In this document: piece after piece, positions 9,728 to 20,266 of the stretch
Position numbering within the stretch: position 1 is the first letter of the stretch
How the letters are laid out: every line of letters begins with the position of its first letter
NCBI GenBank assembly: GCA_014284505.1
Contig: JAAFYY010000001.1
Location: forward strand, 4,526,001 to 4,590,000
Reading direction: 5' to 3'
DNA length: 64,000 nucleotides
DNA from: Streptacidiphilus sp. 4-A2
GTDB taxonomy: Bacteria > Actinomycetota > Actinomycetes > Streptomycetales > Streptomycetaceae
Position numbers and translations under genes: made by a program
Notes under the pieces: model-generated
The model's database searches: none
Told to the model about the DNA's origin: nothing
The model's input: the letters and a program-made list of their open reading frames with translations, nothing else

Positions 9728-12461
9728 TCAGTGCGCGGCGGTCTCCCAGTCCGTGCCGACGCCCACCGAGACATCCAGCGGGGCGCGCAGCGGATAGGCG
9801 TCCGCCATCTCCCGGCGGACCAGCGCCTCCACCGGCTCCCGTTCGCCCGGGGCCAGCTCCAGCACCACTTCGTCGTGCACCTGGAGCAGCATCCGCGAGC
9901 TGAGCTCGGCCGTGAGCGCGCGTCCACCTTGAGCATGGCGATCTTGACGATGTCCGCGGCCGAGCCCTGGATCGGCGCGTTCAGTGCCATCCGCTCGGCC
10001 ATCTCCCGGCGCTGGCGGTTGTCGCTGGTCAGGTCCGGCAGGTAGCGGCGGCGGCCGAGGACGGTCTCGGTGTAGCCGGTGCCCCGGGCCTCGTCCACCA
10101 CCCGGCGCAGGTAGTCGCGCACCCGCCGAAGCGCTCGAAGTAGGTGTCCATCAGCCGCCGCGCCTCGCCGGCCTCGATGGCCAGCTGCTGCGAGAGGCCG
10201 AACGCCGACAGGCCGTAGGCCAGGCCGTACGACATCGCCTTGATCTTGCGGCGCATCTCCGCGTCGACCTGGGCCCGCTCCACGGCGAAGACCTGGGCGC
10301 CGACGGTGGTGTGCAGGTCCTCGCCGCTGGCGAAGGCGGCCAGCAGCGCCTCGTCCCCGGAGAGGTGGGCCATGATCCGCAGCTCGATCTGGCTGTAGTC
10401 CGCGGTCAGCAGCGACTCGTACCCCGCGCCCACCACGAAGGCGCGGCGGATCATCCGGCCCTCCTCGGTGCGCACCGGGATGTTCTGCAGGTTCGGGTCG
10501 GTGGAGGACAGCCGGCCGGTCGCCGCCACCATCTGGTTGAAGGTGGTGTGGATCCGGCCGTCCGCGGCCACCGTCTTGATCAGGCCCTCGACCGTGGTCC
10601 GCAGCCGGGTCTGGTCCCGGTGCCGGAGCAGGATCACCGGCAGCTCGTGCGGGGTCTGCGCGGCCAGCCAGGTCAGCGCGTCCGCGTCGGTGGTGTAACC
10701 GGTCTTGATCTTCTTGGTCTTCGGCAGCCCCAGCTCGCCGAAGAGGATCTCCTGGAGCTGCTTGGGCGAGCCGAGGTTGAAGTCGTGGCCGACCGCCTCG
10801 TGCGCCTCCTTGACCGCCTGCTGCACCGCCGCGCCGAACTGGAGCTCCAGCTGGGTCAGCCACTCCGAGTCGGCGGCGATCCCGGCCCGCTCCATCCTGG
10901 CCAGCAGCGCCGAGATCGGCAGCTCCAGGTCCCGCATCAGCTCCAGCGCGCCGTCCTTGGCCAGCCGCTGCTCGAACACCTCGGCCAGGTCGAGCACCGT
11001 CCGGGCGCGCACCATCAGCGCCTGGGCGGCGGCGGCCGCCTCGTCCGCGGCGTCCTCCCCGAAGGCCAGCTGACCGCTGTCGGCGGGGCCGGCCGCGTCC
11101 AGCTGGCGTCCCAGGTACTCCTCGGCGAGGACGTCCAGGCCGAAGGTGCGCCGGCCGGGCTTCTCCAGGTAGGCGGCCAGGGCGCTGTCCGACAGCACGC
11201 CCTCGATCCGCCAGCCGTGCTCGGCGAAGGCCCGCTGCACCTGCTTGGCCACATGCAGTGCCTTGGGCCGCTGCGGATCCGCCAGCCAGTCGGCGAAGGC
11301 CCGCTCGTCCTCCTCCGCCAGCGCCGCCGGGTCGGCCCAGGCGGCCGGACCGCCCTCGGCCGCCAGCGCGAAGGCGGTCACCTGGCCCTCGCCGCGGGCC
11401 CAGCTGTAGTCCGCCATCAGCCCGGTGAGGCCGCCGGTGCCGGCGTGCTCCGCCAGCCAGGCCGCGAGCGCGCCCGGCGCGGTCAGCAGCTCGCCGTCGA
11501 TCTCGACCCCGGGGGCCGACGCGGCGGCCGCGGCGGTCCGGCTCGGCCGCGCCCGGGTCCACCGCGAACAGCCGGTCCCGCAGCGCCTGGTTGCGGAACT
11601 CCAGGGCGTCCAGCAGCACCACGGTGGCGTCCCGGTCGTAGGCCCGGCGCTCCAGGTCGGCCACGCCCAGCGGCAGTTCGACGTCCCGGATCAGCTCGGT
11701 CAGCTCGCGGTTGAGCTTGACCGCGTCCAGACCGGCCCGCAGCTTCTCGCCGATCTTGCCCTTGACCTCGTCGGCCCGCTCGACCAGCTCCCGGAAGGAG
11801 CCGTACTGGCCGATCCACTTGGCGGCGGTCTTCTCCCCACGCCGGGGATGCCCGGCAGGTTGTCCGACGGATCCCCGCGCAGCGCGGCCAGGTCCGGGTA
11901 CTGGGTCGGGGTCACCCCGTACTTCTCCTGGACCTTCTCCGGGGTGTAGCGGGTCATCTCAGAGACGCCCTTGGTCGGGTAGAGCACGGTGACGTCCTCG
12001 GTCACCAGTTGCAGGGCGTCGCGGTCCCCGGTCAGGATCAGCACCTCGAAGCCCTCGGCCGCGGCGCGGGTGGCCAGGGTCGCGATGATGCGTCCGCCTC
12101 GAACTCGACAGCCGCCAGATGTGGCACCCGCATCGCGTCCAGCAGCTCGCTGACCAGCTCGACCTGACCGCGGAACTCGTCCGGCGAGGCCGAGCGGGTG
12201 GCCTTGTACTCGGGGTAGATCCCGGCCCGGAAGGTCTTGCGGGACACGTCGAAGGCCACCGCGAAGTGGGTCGGCGTCTTCGTCCCGCAGGATGTTGGCG
12301 AGCATCGACGCGAATCCGTAGACCGCGTTGGTCGGCTGGCCGGTGCTGGTGGCGAAGTTCTCCGCCGGGAAGGCGTAGAACGCCCGGTAGGCCATCGAAT
12401 GGCCGTCCAGGAGCAGCAGCCGAGGCCGCTCCCGCTTGCTCGCACCCGCACTACCAGCCAT
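9728..12461 (-). CDS. polA: DNA polymerase I (at least six frameshifts)
   Basis: Pol I fills gaps and removes RNA primers during replication and repair. About 911 codons, the usual size. N-terminal 5'-3' nuclease: LLLDGHSMAYRAFYA, AAVEFEADD region, LILTGDRDALQLV and GDPSDNLPGIPGVG. The middle domain lacks clear acidic exonuclease motifs, as in other actinobacterial Pol I. The C-terminal polymerase carries motif A TADYSQIELRIMAHLSG, motif B RRKIKAMSYGLAYGLSAFG and motif C LLQVHDEVVLEL. Breaks near 12285, 12090, 11835, 11530, 10125 and 9915. I chose the ATG at 12461 because the protein then begins MAGSAGASKRERPRLLLLDG. Stop at 9728-9730. It is divergent from the thioesterase gene. Confidence 0.95.
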
Positions 12462-12620
12462 AACCGCCACCGCTTCCCGATACCGCACCCTGCTGATTCC
12501 GGACGAAATCCTATGGCCCCGCACTGACAGCCGGGCGCCCTGCGGCCCCGGCCCGGGGTGCGACGTACCATCGGCTGCAGATCAGTCCTACCGGATGGCA
12601 CGCCGACGCACAGGAGCAGC

Positions 12621-13081
12621 ATGTCCGAGCAGCAGACGGAACCCGGCCTCACCCTCAAGGTCCCTCAGGACGTCCTCGACCGCTTCGCCGCACTGGGCAC
12701 GACCACCAGCACCTTCACCGGCGGCGAGCTGGGCGACCGGCTCGGCATCAAGGTGATCGAGGCCTCCCGGAACGGGTCGTCGGCACCATGCCGGTCGACG
12801 GCAACCAGCAGCCGTACGGGCTGCTGCACGGCGCGCCTCGGCCGCGCTGGCGGAGACCCTGGGCTCGATAGGGGCGATGCTGCACGCCGGCCCCGGCCGC
12901 TACGCGGTCGGCGTGGACCTGAACGCCACCCATCACCGCTCGGCCACCTCCGGCCTGGTCACCGGCGTCGCCACGGCGGTCTTCCGGGCCGCACCGCGGC
13001 CACCTACGGGTCGCGATCACCGACGACCAGGGGCGCCGGATCACCAGCTGCCGGCTGACCTGCATGCTGCGCGACACCTGA
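12621..13081 (+). CDS. PaaI-type hotdog-fold thioesterase (frameshifted)
   Basis: About 153 codons, the size of a single hotdog domain that hydrolyses acyl- or aryl-CoA thioesters. Visible elements are the conserved ERVVGTMPVDGNQQPYGLLHG stretch read across frames near 12775-12830, the central helix ALAETLGSIGAMLHA, and GVDLNATHHRSAT followed by TGVATAV, which form the active-site beta-strands. Breaks near 12770, 12832 and 12995. ATG 12621 has GGAGCAG 5 bp upstream. The gene is divergent from polA, as in Streptomyces. The exact substrate is unknown. Confidence 0.85.
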
Positions 13082-13094
13082 GCCGCCCGCACCT

Positions 13095-13121
13095 CCGGGC
13101 CGGCCCCACCGGGGCGGCCCG
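13095..13121. terminator. Probable bidirectional terminator
   Basis: CGGGCC-GCCCC and GGGGC-GGCCCG arms around ACC form an imperfect but very GC-rich hairpin just after the thioesterase stop. It is also downstream of the convergent regulator gene. Confidence 0.55.
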
Positions 13122-13231
13122 GGCCGGGGCGCCGGGCGGCCGCCGACAACCGCCCGAACGCGTCGGCGCGGCGGCCCGTCCGGTTGACGGAGCCACGCCG
13201 CGCACCGGCTCCCGGCCCGCGACCGGCGCGC

Positions 13232-13269
13232 GGTCAGGCGTCGGGTCAGGCGTCGGGTCAGGCGTCGGC
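13232..13269. repeat. Three tandem 12-bp units spanning the stop codon of the ANTAR regulator
   Basis: The unit GGTCAGGCGTCG occurs three times. Read on the minus strand it is GAC GCC TGA CC(C), so the coding end of the regulator gene is followed by two more in-frame TGA codons at 13248-13246 and 13236-13234. The normal stop is at 13260-13258. It looks like slippage duplication of the gene's last codons. Confidence 0.7.
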
Positions 13270-13938
13270 GTCCGGCTCCTGGACGGCCTTCTTCCTGGCC
13301 GCGTCCTGGGCCTTGGCGTCCTGGGCCGCGCCCTCCTCGATGACGGCCTCGGCGACGGCCTTCATGGTCATCCGGCGGTCCATCGAGGTCTTCTGGATCC
13401 AGCGGAAGGCGGCGGGCTCGGTCAGGCCGAACTTGGTCTGCAGCACGCTCTTCGCGCGGTCCACCAGCTTGCGGGTGTCCAGCCGCAGGCTCAGGTCCGC
13501 GATCTCGGACTCCAGCGCCCGGATCTCGCTGTAGCGGGAGACCGCCATCTCGATCGCCGGGACCAGGTCGCTCTTGTTGAACGGCTTGACGATGTAGGCC
13601 ATCGCCCCGGCGTCCCTGGCCCGGTCGACCAGCTCGCGCTGGGAGAAGGCGGTGAGCATCAGGGTCGGCGCGATATGCGCCTCGTGGATCTGCTCGGCGG
13701 CGGAAAGACCGTCCAGGATCGGCATCTTCACGTCCAGGATGACCAGGTCCGGGCGCAGCTCGGTGGCGAGCTTCACGGCCTCGGCGCCGTCCCCGGCCTC
13801 GCCGACGACGGTGTAACCCTCCTCCTCCAGCATCTCCTTGAGGTCCAGGCGGATCAGTGCCTCGTCCTCGGCGATGACCACCCGGGTGGTGGTGGGCGGA
13901 ACGTGCTGCTCGGGGTGCTCGTCGGTGGCGGCGGTCAC
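13258..13938 (-). CDS. pdtaR: Response regulator with ANTAR RNA-binding output domain (PdtaR type)
   Basis: Intact, 226 aa. The receiver domain at residues 18-135 has the acidic pocket VVIAEDEALIR, the phospho-acceptor Asp in PDLVILDVKMP, the switch Thr in PTLMLTAFS and the Lys in YIVKPF. The C-terminal ANTAR domain (about residues 150-205) reads LVDRAKSVLQTKFGLTEPAA followed by FRWIQKTSMDRRMTM. ANTAR proteins bind paired hexaloop hairpins in leader RNAs and prevent termination when phosphorylated. Its partner histidine kinase is not encoded nearby, as is typical for PdtaR-type regulators. The C-terminus is Ala/Lys-rich. The Asp and the ANTAR aromatic residues are all present, so it should be functional. 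Confidence 0.92.
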   Translation of the reverse strand: MTAATDEHPEQHVPPTTTRVVIAEDEALIRLDLKEMLEEEGYTVVGEAGDGAEAVKLATELRPDLVILDVKMPILDGLSAAEQIHEAHIAPTLMLTAFSQRELVDRARDAGAMAYIVKPFNKSDLVPAIEMAVSRYSEIRALESEIADLSLRLDTRKLVDRAKSVLQTKFGLTEPAAFRWIQKTSMDRRMTMKAVAEAVIEEGAAQDAKAQDAARKKAVQEPDADA

Positions 13939-14030
13939 GGTGCTCCTCGTGTGGGACGCGGGGTTGCATGAACGAGCCTACCCAGCTGCACGAATCGGCC
14001 CCGACACGGTACTCTGACCACGCGCACCCC

Positions 14031-14114
14031 GCCGGGTTGATGGAATCGGCAGACATGATCGCCTCAAAAGCGATTGCCTGAAAGGGCGTGCGGGTTCAAG
14101 TCCCGCACCCGGCA
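14031..14114 (+). tRNA. tRNA-Leu (anticodon CAA)
   Basis: Acceptor arms GCCGGGT (14031-14037) and ACCCGGC (14107-14113) pair perfectly, with discriminator A at 14114. The anticodon stem ATCGC/GCGAT encloses the loop CTCAAAA, giving anticodon CAA, which reads UUG. The T-arm GCGGG-TTCAAGT-CCCGC is perfect, and a long variable arm marks the class II Leu type. CCA is not encoded. A -10-like TACTCT lies at 14010-14015. It is not bldA, whose anticodon is UAA. Confidence 0.95.
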
Positions 14115-14743
14115 CTTCGCACCGCCCCCAGCGCACTTCGCGCCACTCCCCGCGCCCGCGCCTTCCGCACTTCTCCGCGCCTCGCGCCGCTGTCGCGGCT
14201 TCAGCTTCGCCTCAGCTTCTTCGCGCCCCCGTGCCGCCTCCCCGCGCTCCGCCGCTCCGGCCGGCCGCGGATTTCCGCCGCGACCCGCGGCAGCTCCTCC
14301 CAATGGCCCGCACGGCCGCCCTCGTAGGGCCGTACCCGGCCGGGCAAAGCCCCGCCGACCGCCCTGGATCACGGCACCGGACAGGCACCGGGCACAGCAC
14401 CGGACGCCTCCGAACAATACCGGAATCCGGCCCTGACTTTTGCGACTCCGAAGCCAAGAAAACCGATAGTCATTCAATACGAATGTGTTTTTCCCGACCC
14501 CCGGTCGCGCGCCCCCCATTCACTCCCCCGCGCGCCGGGTTTCGCCCCCGCCGACCCCGCACAGACTCGGGACCAGGGCATACGTGCGTCACCCCGGGGT
14601 GGACGCACCCGTTCGAACGCAGCTATTCATCGTCAGAATCAGCGCATGGGAGTAATCTTCACCTCATCTCGCACATATCCGACCCGCTACTCCCATCACC
14701 CTGCTCTCTTCACCCTGCCCTGGAATTCGAGAGGCGCTGAATC
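14115..14743. other. Gene-free interval between tRNA-Leu and the first APC permease
   Basis: About 630 bp without a credible coding frame. The first 230 bp is C/G-rich, with many GCC/CGC triplets. The stretch near 14440-14500 is A/T-richer. An imperfect inverted repeat at 14584-14608 has arms GTGCGTC and GACGCAC with a self-complementary ACCCCGGGGT between, and could be an operator or hairpin in the permease leader. I cannot place a promoter with confidence. Confidence 0.5.
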
Positions 14744-16394
14744 ATGGCTTCCACCGACCAGCTGTCCCCGCCCTCATCACCGGTCACAACCTGCGGCGGG
14801 AGATCGGCCTCATCGGCCTGATGTGGGCGTCCGTCGGCTCCATCATCGGCTCGGGCTGGCTCTTCGGCGCCCAGAAGGCGGTGGTGGTCGCCGGGCCCGC
14901 GGCGATCATCTCCTGGTGCATCGGCGCGATCGCGATCGTGCTGCTGGCCCTGGTGCACGCCGAGCTCGGCGGCATGTTCCCGGTCGCCGGTGGCACCGCC
15001 CGCTATCCGCACTACACCTTCGGCGGGCTGGCCGGGATGTCCTTCGGCTGGTTCTCCTGGCTGCAGGCGGTGACCGTGGCCCCGATCGAGGTCCAGGCCA
15101 TGATCGGCTACGCCAAGCACTGGTCCTGGGCGGACGGCTTCCAGCACTCCGACGGCACGCTCACCCACTCCGGCCTCCTGGTCGCGGTGGTGCTGATGGC
15201 GGTCTTCGTCGCGATCAACTTCCTCGGGGTACGGCTGCTGGCGCGCACCAACAGCGCCGCGACCTGGTGGAAGATCGCCATCCCGCTGTTCACCATCTTC
15301 GTCCTGGCGATCACCCACTTCCACGGCTCCAACTTCACCTCCAAGGGCTTCGCCCCCTTCGGCGCCAAGGGCGTTCTCACCGCCATCAGCACCAGCGGCA
15401 TCATCTTCGCCCTGCTCGGCTTCGAGCAGGCGATCCAGCTGTCCGGCGAGAGCCGCAACCCCAAGCGGGACATCCCCCGGGCGGTGATCGGCTCGTGCAC
15501 CATCGGCGCGCTGATCTACACCGCGCTCCAGGTCGTCTACATCGGCGCGCTGCCGCGCAGTTCCTTCGCCCAGGGCTGGGACAAGCTCAACTACGCGGGC
15601 ATCAGCGGTCCGTTCGCCGGGCTGGCCACCGTCATCGGCCTGGGCTGGCTGGCCTGGATCCTCTATCTGGACGCCATCGTCTCCCCGGCCGGCACGGCGC
15701 TGATCTACACCACCTCCACCTCGCGCATCTCCTACGGCCTGACCCGCAACGGCTACACCCCGGAGCTGTTCGAGCGGACCGACAAGCGCGGGGTGCCCTG
15801 GTTCGGCCTGATCATCGCCTTTGTCGCCGGGGTCGTCTGCTTCCTGCCGTTCCCCAGCTGGCAGCAGCTGGTCAGCTTCATCACCTCGGCCAGCGTGCTG
15901 ATGTACGCCGGGGCACCGCTGGCCTACGGCGTGCTGCGGGAGCGCCTGCCGGAGCGGGAGCGCCCCTACCGGCTGCCGGCCGGGCGGATCATCTCCCCGC
16001 TGTCCTTCGCGATCGCCAGCCTGATCATCTACTGGGCCGGCTGGGACACGCTGTGGCGGCTGGGCTGCGCCATCGTCATCGGCTACCTGCTGCTCGGCTC
16101 CTACGCCTGGCATCCCGGCGGCAGGGCCGGCCCGACGCCCCGAACCTGGACTGGCGTCCGGCCCAGTGGCTGCCGGTCTACCTGCTCGGCATGGGCGTCA
16201 TCTCCTGGCAGGGCAGCTTCTGCACCAACCCGGGCTGCGGCGCCAGAGGCAACCTGCCGCTGTGGTGGGACATCGTGGTCGTCGCGGTGTTCTCGCTGGC
16301 CATCTACTACTGGGCGCTGTCGGTCGCCCTGCGGACCGAGGACATCGAGCGCAACATCGCCGATGTCGAGGTGGTGGACGAGGGCGGTCACTGA
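14744..16394 (+). CDS. APC-superfamily amino-acid permease, paralog 1 (two frameshifts)
   Basis: A cytoplasmic-membrane carrier of about 550 codons with 12 or more hydrophobic segments. The TM1 unwound loop GSIIGSGWLFGA is the glycine-rich substrate motif of APC transporters. WASVGS and the TM6 region LGFEQAIQLSGES match basic or acidic amino-acid permeases, but the substrate cannot be fixed. The start ATG (14744) gives MASTDQLSPP, matching MSTADQLSPP of the paralog 2 kb downstream. One base is missing near 14773 and another near 16122. Both breaks step the frame by minus one. The C-terminus ends EVVDEGGH in both copies, so they are recent tandem duplicates. Confidence 0.9.
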
Positions 16395-16437
16395 CACCTG
16401 CTCAACAGCCTTACCAGCGGCACCGACCGCACCATCC

Positions 16438-16472
16438 GAGCCCGGCCGGCGGAAGCACCGCCGACCGGGCTC
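16438..16472 (+). terminator. Terminator after APC permease 1
   Basis: Arms at 16438-16452 and 16458-16472 form a 15-bp stem with one mismatch around AAGCA, 43 bp after the permease stop. Confidence 0.8.
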
Positions 16473-16850
16473 AGGCTTGCCCGAAAGTGCCACCCCTGCG
16501 GGTGCGGACAGCCCGGAATCGTCACGTACCGCACTTCGGCCGCAATAACCCCCGGAATGCCCCCGAGTCAATAGCCAGCAGACTCGGATGAAAGCTCAAG
16601 AATTCCTCAAGTCACGGAACGGGCACGATCAGGACACCGATAGCACGCACCAAGCGCCATACGGCGCAGTAGAGATGAGCCTGGTCCGGTAGCAGGTACG
16701 ACTCCTGGGATTTCGCAGTGTTACGAGAGTGAAAAACCCCGGCGAGTTCGCATCCATTCAGCAACTACATCTATGCATGAGGACTAACTGCCCCTAACCT
16801 GGGGCAACTCTCAACCTCCTGTTGTCCCCACATTCGAGAGGTCCACACCC
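16473..16850. promoter_or_regulatory. Upstream region of APC permease 2
   Basis: This A/T-richer gap separates the two permease genes, so the second has its own promoter region. A 6-bp inverted repeat TGCCCC-taacct-GGGGCA at 16789-16806, 45 bp before the start codon, is a possible operator or leader hairpin. No clear -35/-10 pair was found, and I see no coding frame. Confidence 0.45.
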
Positions 16851-18505
16851 ATGTCTACCGCCGACCAGTTGTCCCCACCGACCGCGCCCAACCGCAACCT
16901 TCGACGCCAAGTCGGCATCATCGGCCTGACCTGGGCTTCCGTAGGCTCGATCATCGGCTCGGGCTGGCTTCTGGGCGCGAAGAGCGCCGTAATGGCCGCA
17001 GGCCCGGCCGCGATCATCTCCTGGGTGATCGGCGCGATCGCGATCGTCCTGCTGGCGCTCGTGCACGCCGAACTCGGCGGTATGTTCCCGGTGGCGGGCG
17101 GCACCACGCGCTACCCGCACTACGCCTTCGGCGGCCTGGCCGGCATGTCCTTCGGCTGGTTCTCCTGGCTGCAGGCGGCTTCGGTGGCTCCCATCGAAGT
17201 TGAAGCCATGATCAACTATGGTCAGCACTACAGCTGGGCGCATTCTCTGGAGCACGCCAGCAACGGCACGCTGACGACCTCCGGCTTCTTCGTCGCCGCC
17301 CTGCTGATGGCGATCTTCGTCGCCGTCAACTTCCTTGGTATACGCGTGCTCGCGCACACCAACAGCGCTGCCACCTGGTGGAAGATCGCCATTCCGCTGT
17401 TCACGATCTTCGTGCTGGCGATCACCCACTTCCACGGCGGCAACTTCACCTCGCAGGGCTTCGCGCCGTTCGGCGCCAAGGGTGTCCTGGCCGCCATCAG
17501 CACCAGCGGCATCATCTTCGCCCTGCTCGGCTTCGAGCAGGCCATCCAGCTGGCCGGTGAGAGCACCAACCCGAAGCGCGACATCCCTCGCGCCGTGCTC
17601 GGCTCCGTGGCCATCGGCGCGGTCATCTACCTGGCGCTCCAGGTCGTCTTCATCGGCGCGCTCCCGGCTCCACCTTCGCCCACGGCTGGGCGAAGCTCGC
17701 CTACACCGGCATCAGCGGTCCGTTCGCCGGTCTGGCCACCCTGGTCGGCCTCGGCTGGCTCGCCACGATCCTCTACATCGACGCGGTCATCTCCCCCGGT
17801 GGCACCGGCCTGATCTACGTCACCTCGACCTCGCGCATCTCCTACGGCCTGAGCCGCAACGGCTATGCCCCTGAGGTCTTCCAGCGGACCGACAAGCGCG
17901 ATGTGCCGTGGTTCGGCCTGATCATCTCCTTCATCACCGGCGTGATCTGCTTCCTGCCGTTCCCGAGCTGGCAGTCCCTGGTCAGCTTCATCACCGATGC
18001 CAGCGTGCTGATGTACGCCGGAGCCCCGCTTTCCTACGGCGTGCTGCGCAAGCAACTGCCCAACCGTGAGCGCCCCTACCGCCTGCCCGCCGGCAAGATC
18101 ATCTCTCCGATCTCCTTTGTGGTCGCCAGCCTGATCATCTACTGGGCCGGCTGGGACACCGTCTGGCGCCTGGGTGCCTCGATCATCCTGGGCTACCTGC
18201 TGCTCGGCTCCTACTCCTGGTACGCCAACGCCAAGGGCAAGGCGAACGCGCCCAAGATGAACTGGCGCGCCGCCCAGTGGCTGCCGGTGTACCTGATCGG
18301 GATGGGCGTCATCTCCTGGCAGGGCGGCTTCTGCGAGAACACTGGTTGCAGCGCCCAGAACAACCTGCCGCTCTGGTGGGACATCGCGGTCATCGCGGTG
18401 TTCTCGCTGGCCGTCTACTACTGGGCGGTGTTCACCGGCCTGCCCACCGAGGAGATCGAGGAGAACATCGCCAAGCTTGAGGTGGTGGACGAAGGCGGTC
18501 ACTGA
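16851..18505 (+). CDS. APC-superfamily amino-acid permease, paralog 2 (one frameshift)
   Basis: About 551 codons, nearly co-linear with the copy at 14744. The TM1 motif is GSIIGSGWLLGA, with the same TM6 segment LLGFEQAIQLAGES and the same C-terminal EVVDEGGH. One base is missing near 17670, between IGALP and the STFAHGWAKLAYTG stretch. ATG 16851 follows GAGAGG at 16836-16841. Its codons use noticeably more A/T at third positions than the first copy, for example in the stretch 17170-17250, which suggests the copies have been diverging under different expression. It ends at a strong hairpin shared with the convergent pyk. Confidence 0.9.
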
Positions 18506-18532
18506 CCGTACTCCGGCACAGCCGAAAGCACA

Positions 18533-18564
18533 GGGCCCGACCGGCGACGACGCCGGTCGGGCCC
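18533..18564. terminator. Bidirectional terminator between APC permease 2 and pyk
   Basis: A perfect 14-bp stem GGGCCCGACCGGCG / CGCCGGTCGGGCCC with loop ACGA between two convergent genes. Confidence 0.88.
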
Positions 18565-18599
18565 TTCGCTGTGCTGTGGTGGCGGCTCGGGCCGGTCGG

Positions 18600-20040
18600 T
18601 CAACCGGCGACGGGGGCGGGCGAGTCGTCCTCGCCCACGTGGTGCACCCGCACCAGGTTGGTGGAGCCCTCACGGCCGGGCGGGGAGCCGGCCGTGATCA
18701 CCACCCGGTCGCCGGGGCGGCAGCGGCCGAGATCCAGCAGCGCGGCGTCCACCTGCGCGACCATCTCGTCGGTGGTGGCCACCAGCGGTCCCAGGAAGGT
18801 CTCCACACCCCAGCTCAGCGCCAACTGGCTGCGCACCGCCGGTTCGTAGGTGAAGGCCAGCACCGGGATCGGCGAGCGGTAGCGGGACAGCCGCCGGGCG
18901 GTGTCGCCGGACTGGGTGAACGCCACCAGGTACCTGGCGTCCAGGAAGTCGCCGATCTCGGCGGCCGCGCGGGCCACCGCGCCGCCCTGGGTCCGGGGCT
19001 TGCTGCTCTCGGAGAGCGGCGGCAGCCCCTTCTCGATCAGCTCCTCCTCGCCGCGCAGACGATTCGCGGCGGTCTCACCGTCTCGACCGGGTAATTGCCG
19101 ACGCTGGTCTCGCCGGAGAGCATCACCGCGTCCGCGCCGTCCAGCACGGCGTTGGCGACGTCCGACGCCTCCGCGCGGGTGGGCCGGGAGGCGTTGATCA
19201 TCGATTCCAGCATCTGGGTGGCGACGATGACCGGCTTGGCGTTGCGGCGGCAGAGGTTGACCGCACGCTTCTGGACCAGCGGCACCTGCTCCAGCGGGAC
19301 CTCCACCCGAGGTCGCCGCGGGCCACCATCACCCCGTCGAAGGCGTCCACGATGCCTTCCAGGTTGGCCACCGCCTGCGGCTTCTCGACCTTGGCGATGA
19401 CCGGGAGGAAACGTCCCTCCCTTCCCATGATCTGGTGGACGTCCTTGATGTCGTCGGCACTGCGGACAAAGGAGAGCGCGACCATGTCGGCTCCGATACG
19501 AAGTCCCCACAGCAGGTCGGCGACGTCCTTGTCGCTGAGCGCGGGAACACTGACAGCCACTCCGGGCAGGTTGAGACCCTTGTGGTCGGAGACCATTCCG
19601 CCTTCGACCACCACGCAGTTGACGCGGCTGCCCTCGACCGAGACAACCTCCAGGGCGACCTTGCCGTCGTCCACCAGGATGCGCTCGCCGGGGGCGACGT
19701 CGCCGCACAGGCCCTTGTAGGTGGTGCCGCAGCAGTTGCGGTCGCCGGGGACGTCCTCGGTGGTGATGGTGAACTCGTCACCGCGTTCCAGGAGTACCGG
19801 GCCCTCGGCGAAGGTCTCCAGGCGGATCTTGGGCCCCTGGAGGTCGACCAGGATGCCGACGCTACGGCCGGTCTCATCGGCGGCCTTGCGGACCCGGCGG
19901 TAGCGTTCCTCGTGTTCGGCGTAGGAGCCGTGGCTGAGGTTGAAGCGGGCCACGTCCATACCGGCGTCGACCAGTGCTTTGATCTGGTCGTACGAATCGG
20001 TGGCGGGGCCTAGCGTACAGACGATTTTTGCTCGGCGCAT
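18600..20040 (-). CDS. pyk: Pyruvate kinase (two frameshifts)
   Basis: Transfers phosphate from phosphoenolpyruvate to ADP, the last step of glycolysis. About 480 codons. Start ATG 20040 (MRRAKIVCTLGPAT). Active-site segments: ARFNLSHGS (substrate Arg and Asn), VDLQGPKIR, the catalytic Lys in LPVIAKVEKPQAV, metal ligands around GVMVARGDLG, and MLESMINASRPTRAEASDVA with the K+-site region. The C-terminal regulatory domain starts near RTQGGAVARAAAEI. Frames break near 19310 (between ARGDLG and VEVPLEQV) and near 19065 (after GNYPVETVR). Pyruvate kinase is a core glycolytic enzyme, so I favour sequence error. It is divergent from efeO. Confidence 0.94.
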
Positions 20041-20204
20041 GACTCCGAGCGTAGGTCTTACCGGTGGGTAGTAACGATGCGCTCCCCGGAGTGCGGATGT
20101 ACGGACGACAAAGGCTTGTTGAACATCCGGTGCCCGCCCGCCGGGCTGCGCACAGATGAACTCCCAGGGAACAGGCGGTGCCGGACCGACCCCCGGCTAC
20201 CAAG

Positions 20205-20223
20205 GCAACTGAGGGCTGCCTAA
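20205..20223. promoter_or_regulatory. Possible iron box (DmdR1/IdeR type) before efeO
   Basis: On the minus strand this 19-mer begins TTAGGCAGCCC. It keeps one good half of the TTAGGTTAGGCTAACCTAA consensus but a poor second half. It lies 44 bp before the efeO start. Iron repression of efeOB would fit, but the match is partial. Confidence 0.3.
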
Positions 20224-20266
20224 CATCGGTCCCGGACCTGACGGACGGCAGTGAGCGGGGTGCGGC

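Noticed and set aside
14031..14114. bldA tRNA
   Set aside because: The anticodon is CAA, not UAA, so this is the ordinary UUG-reading leucine tRNA.
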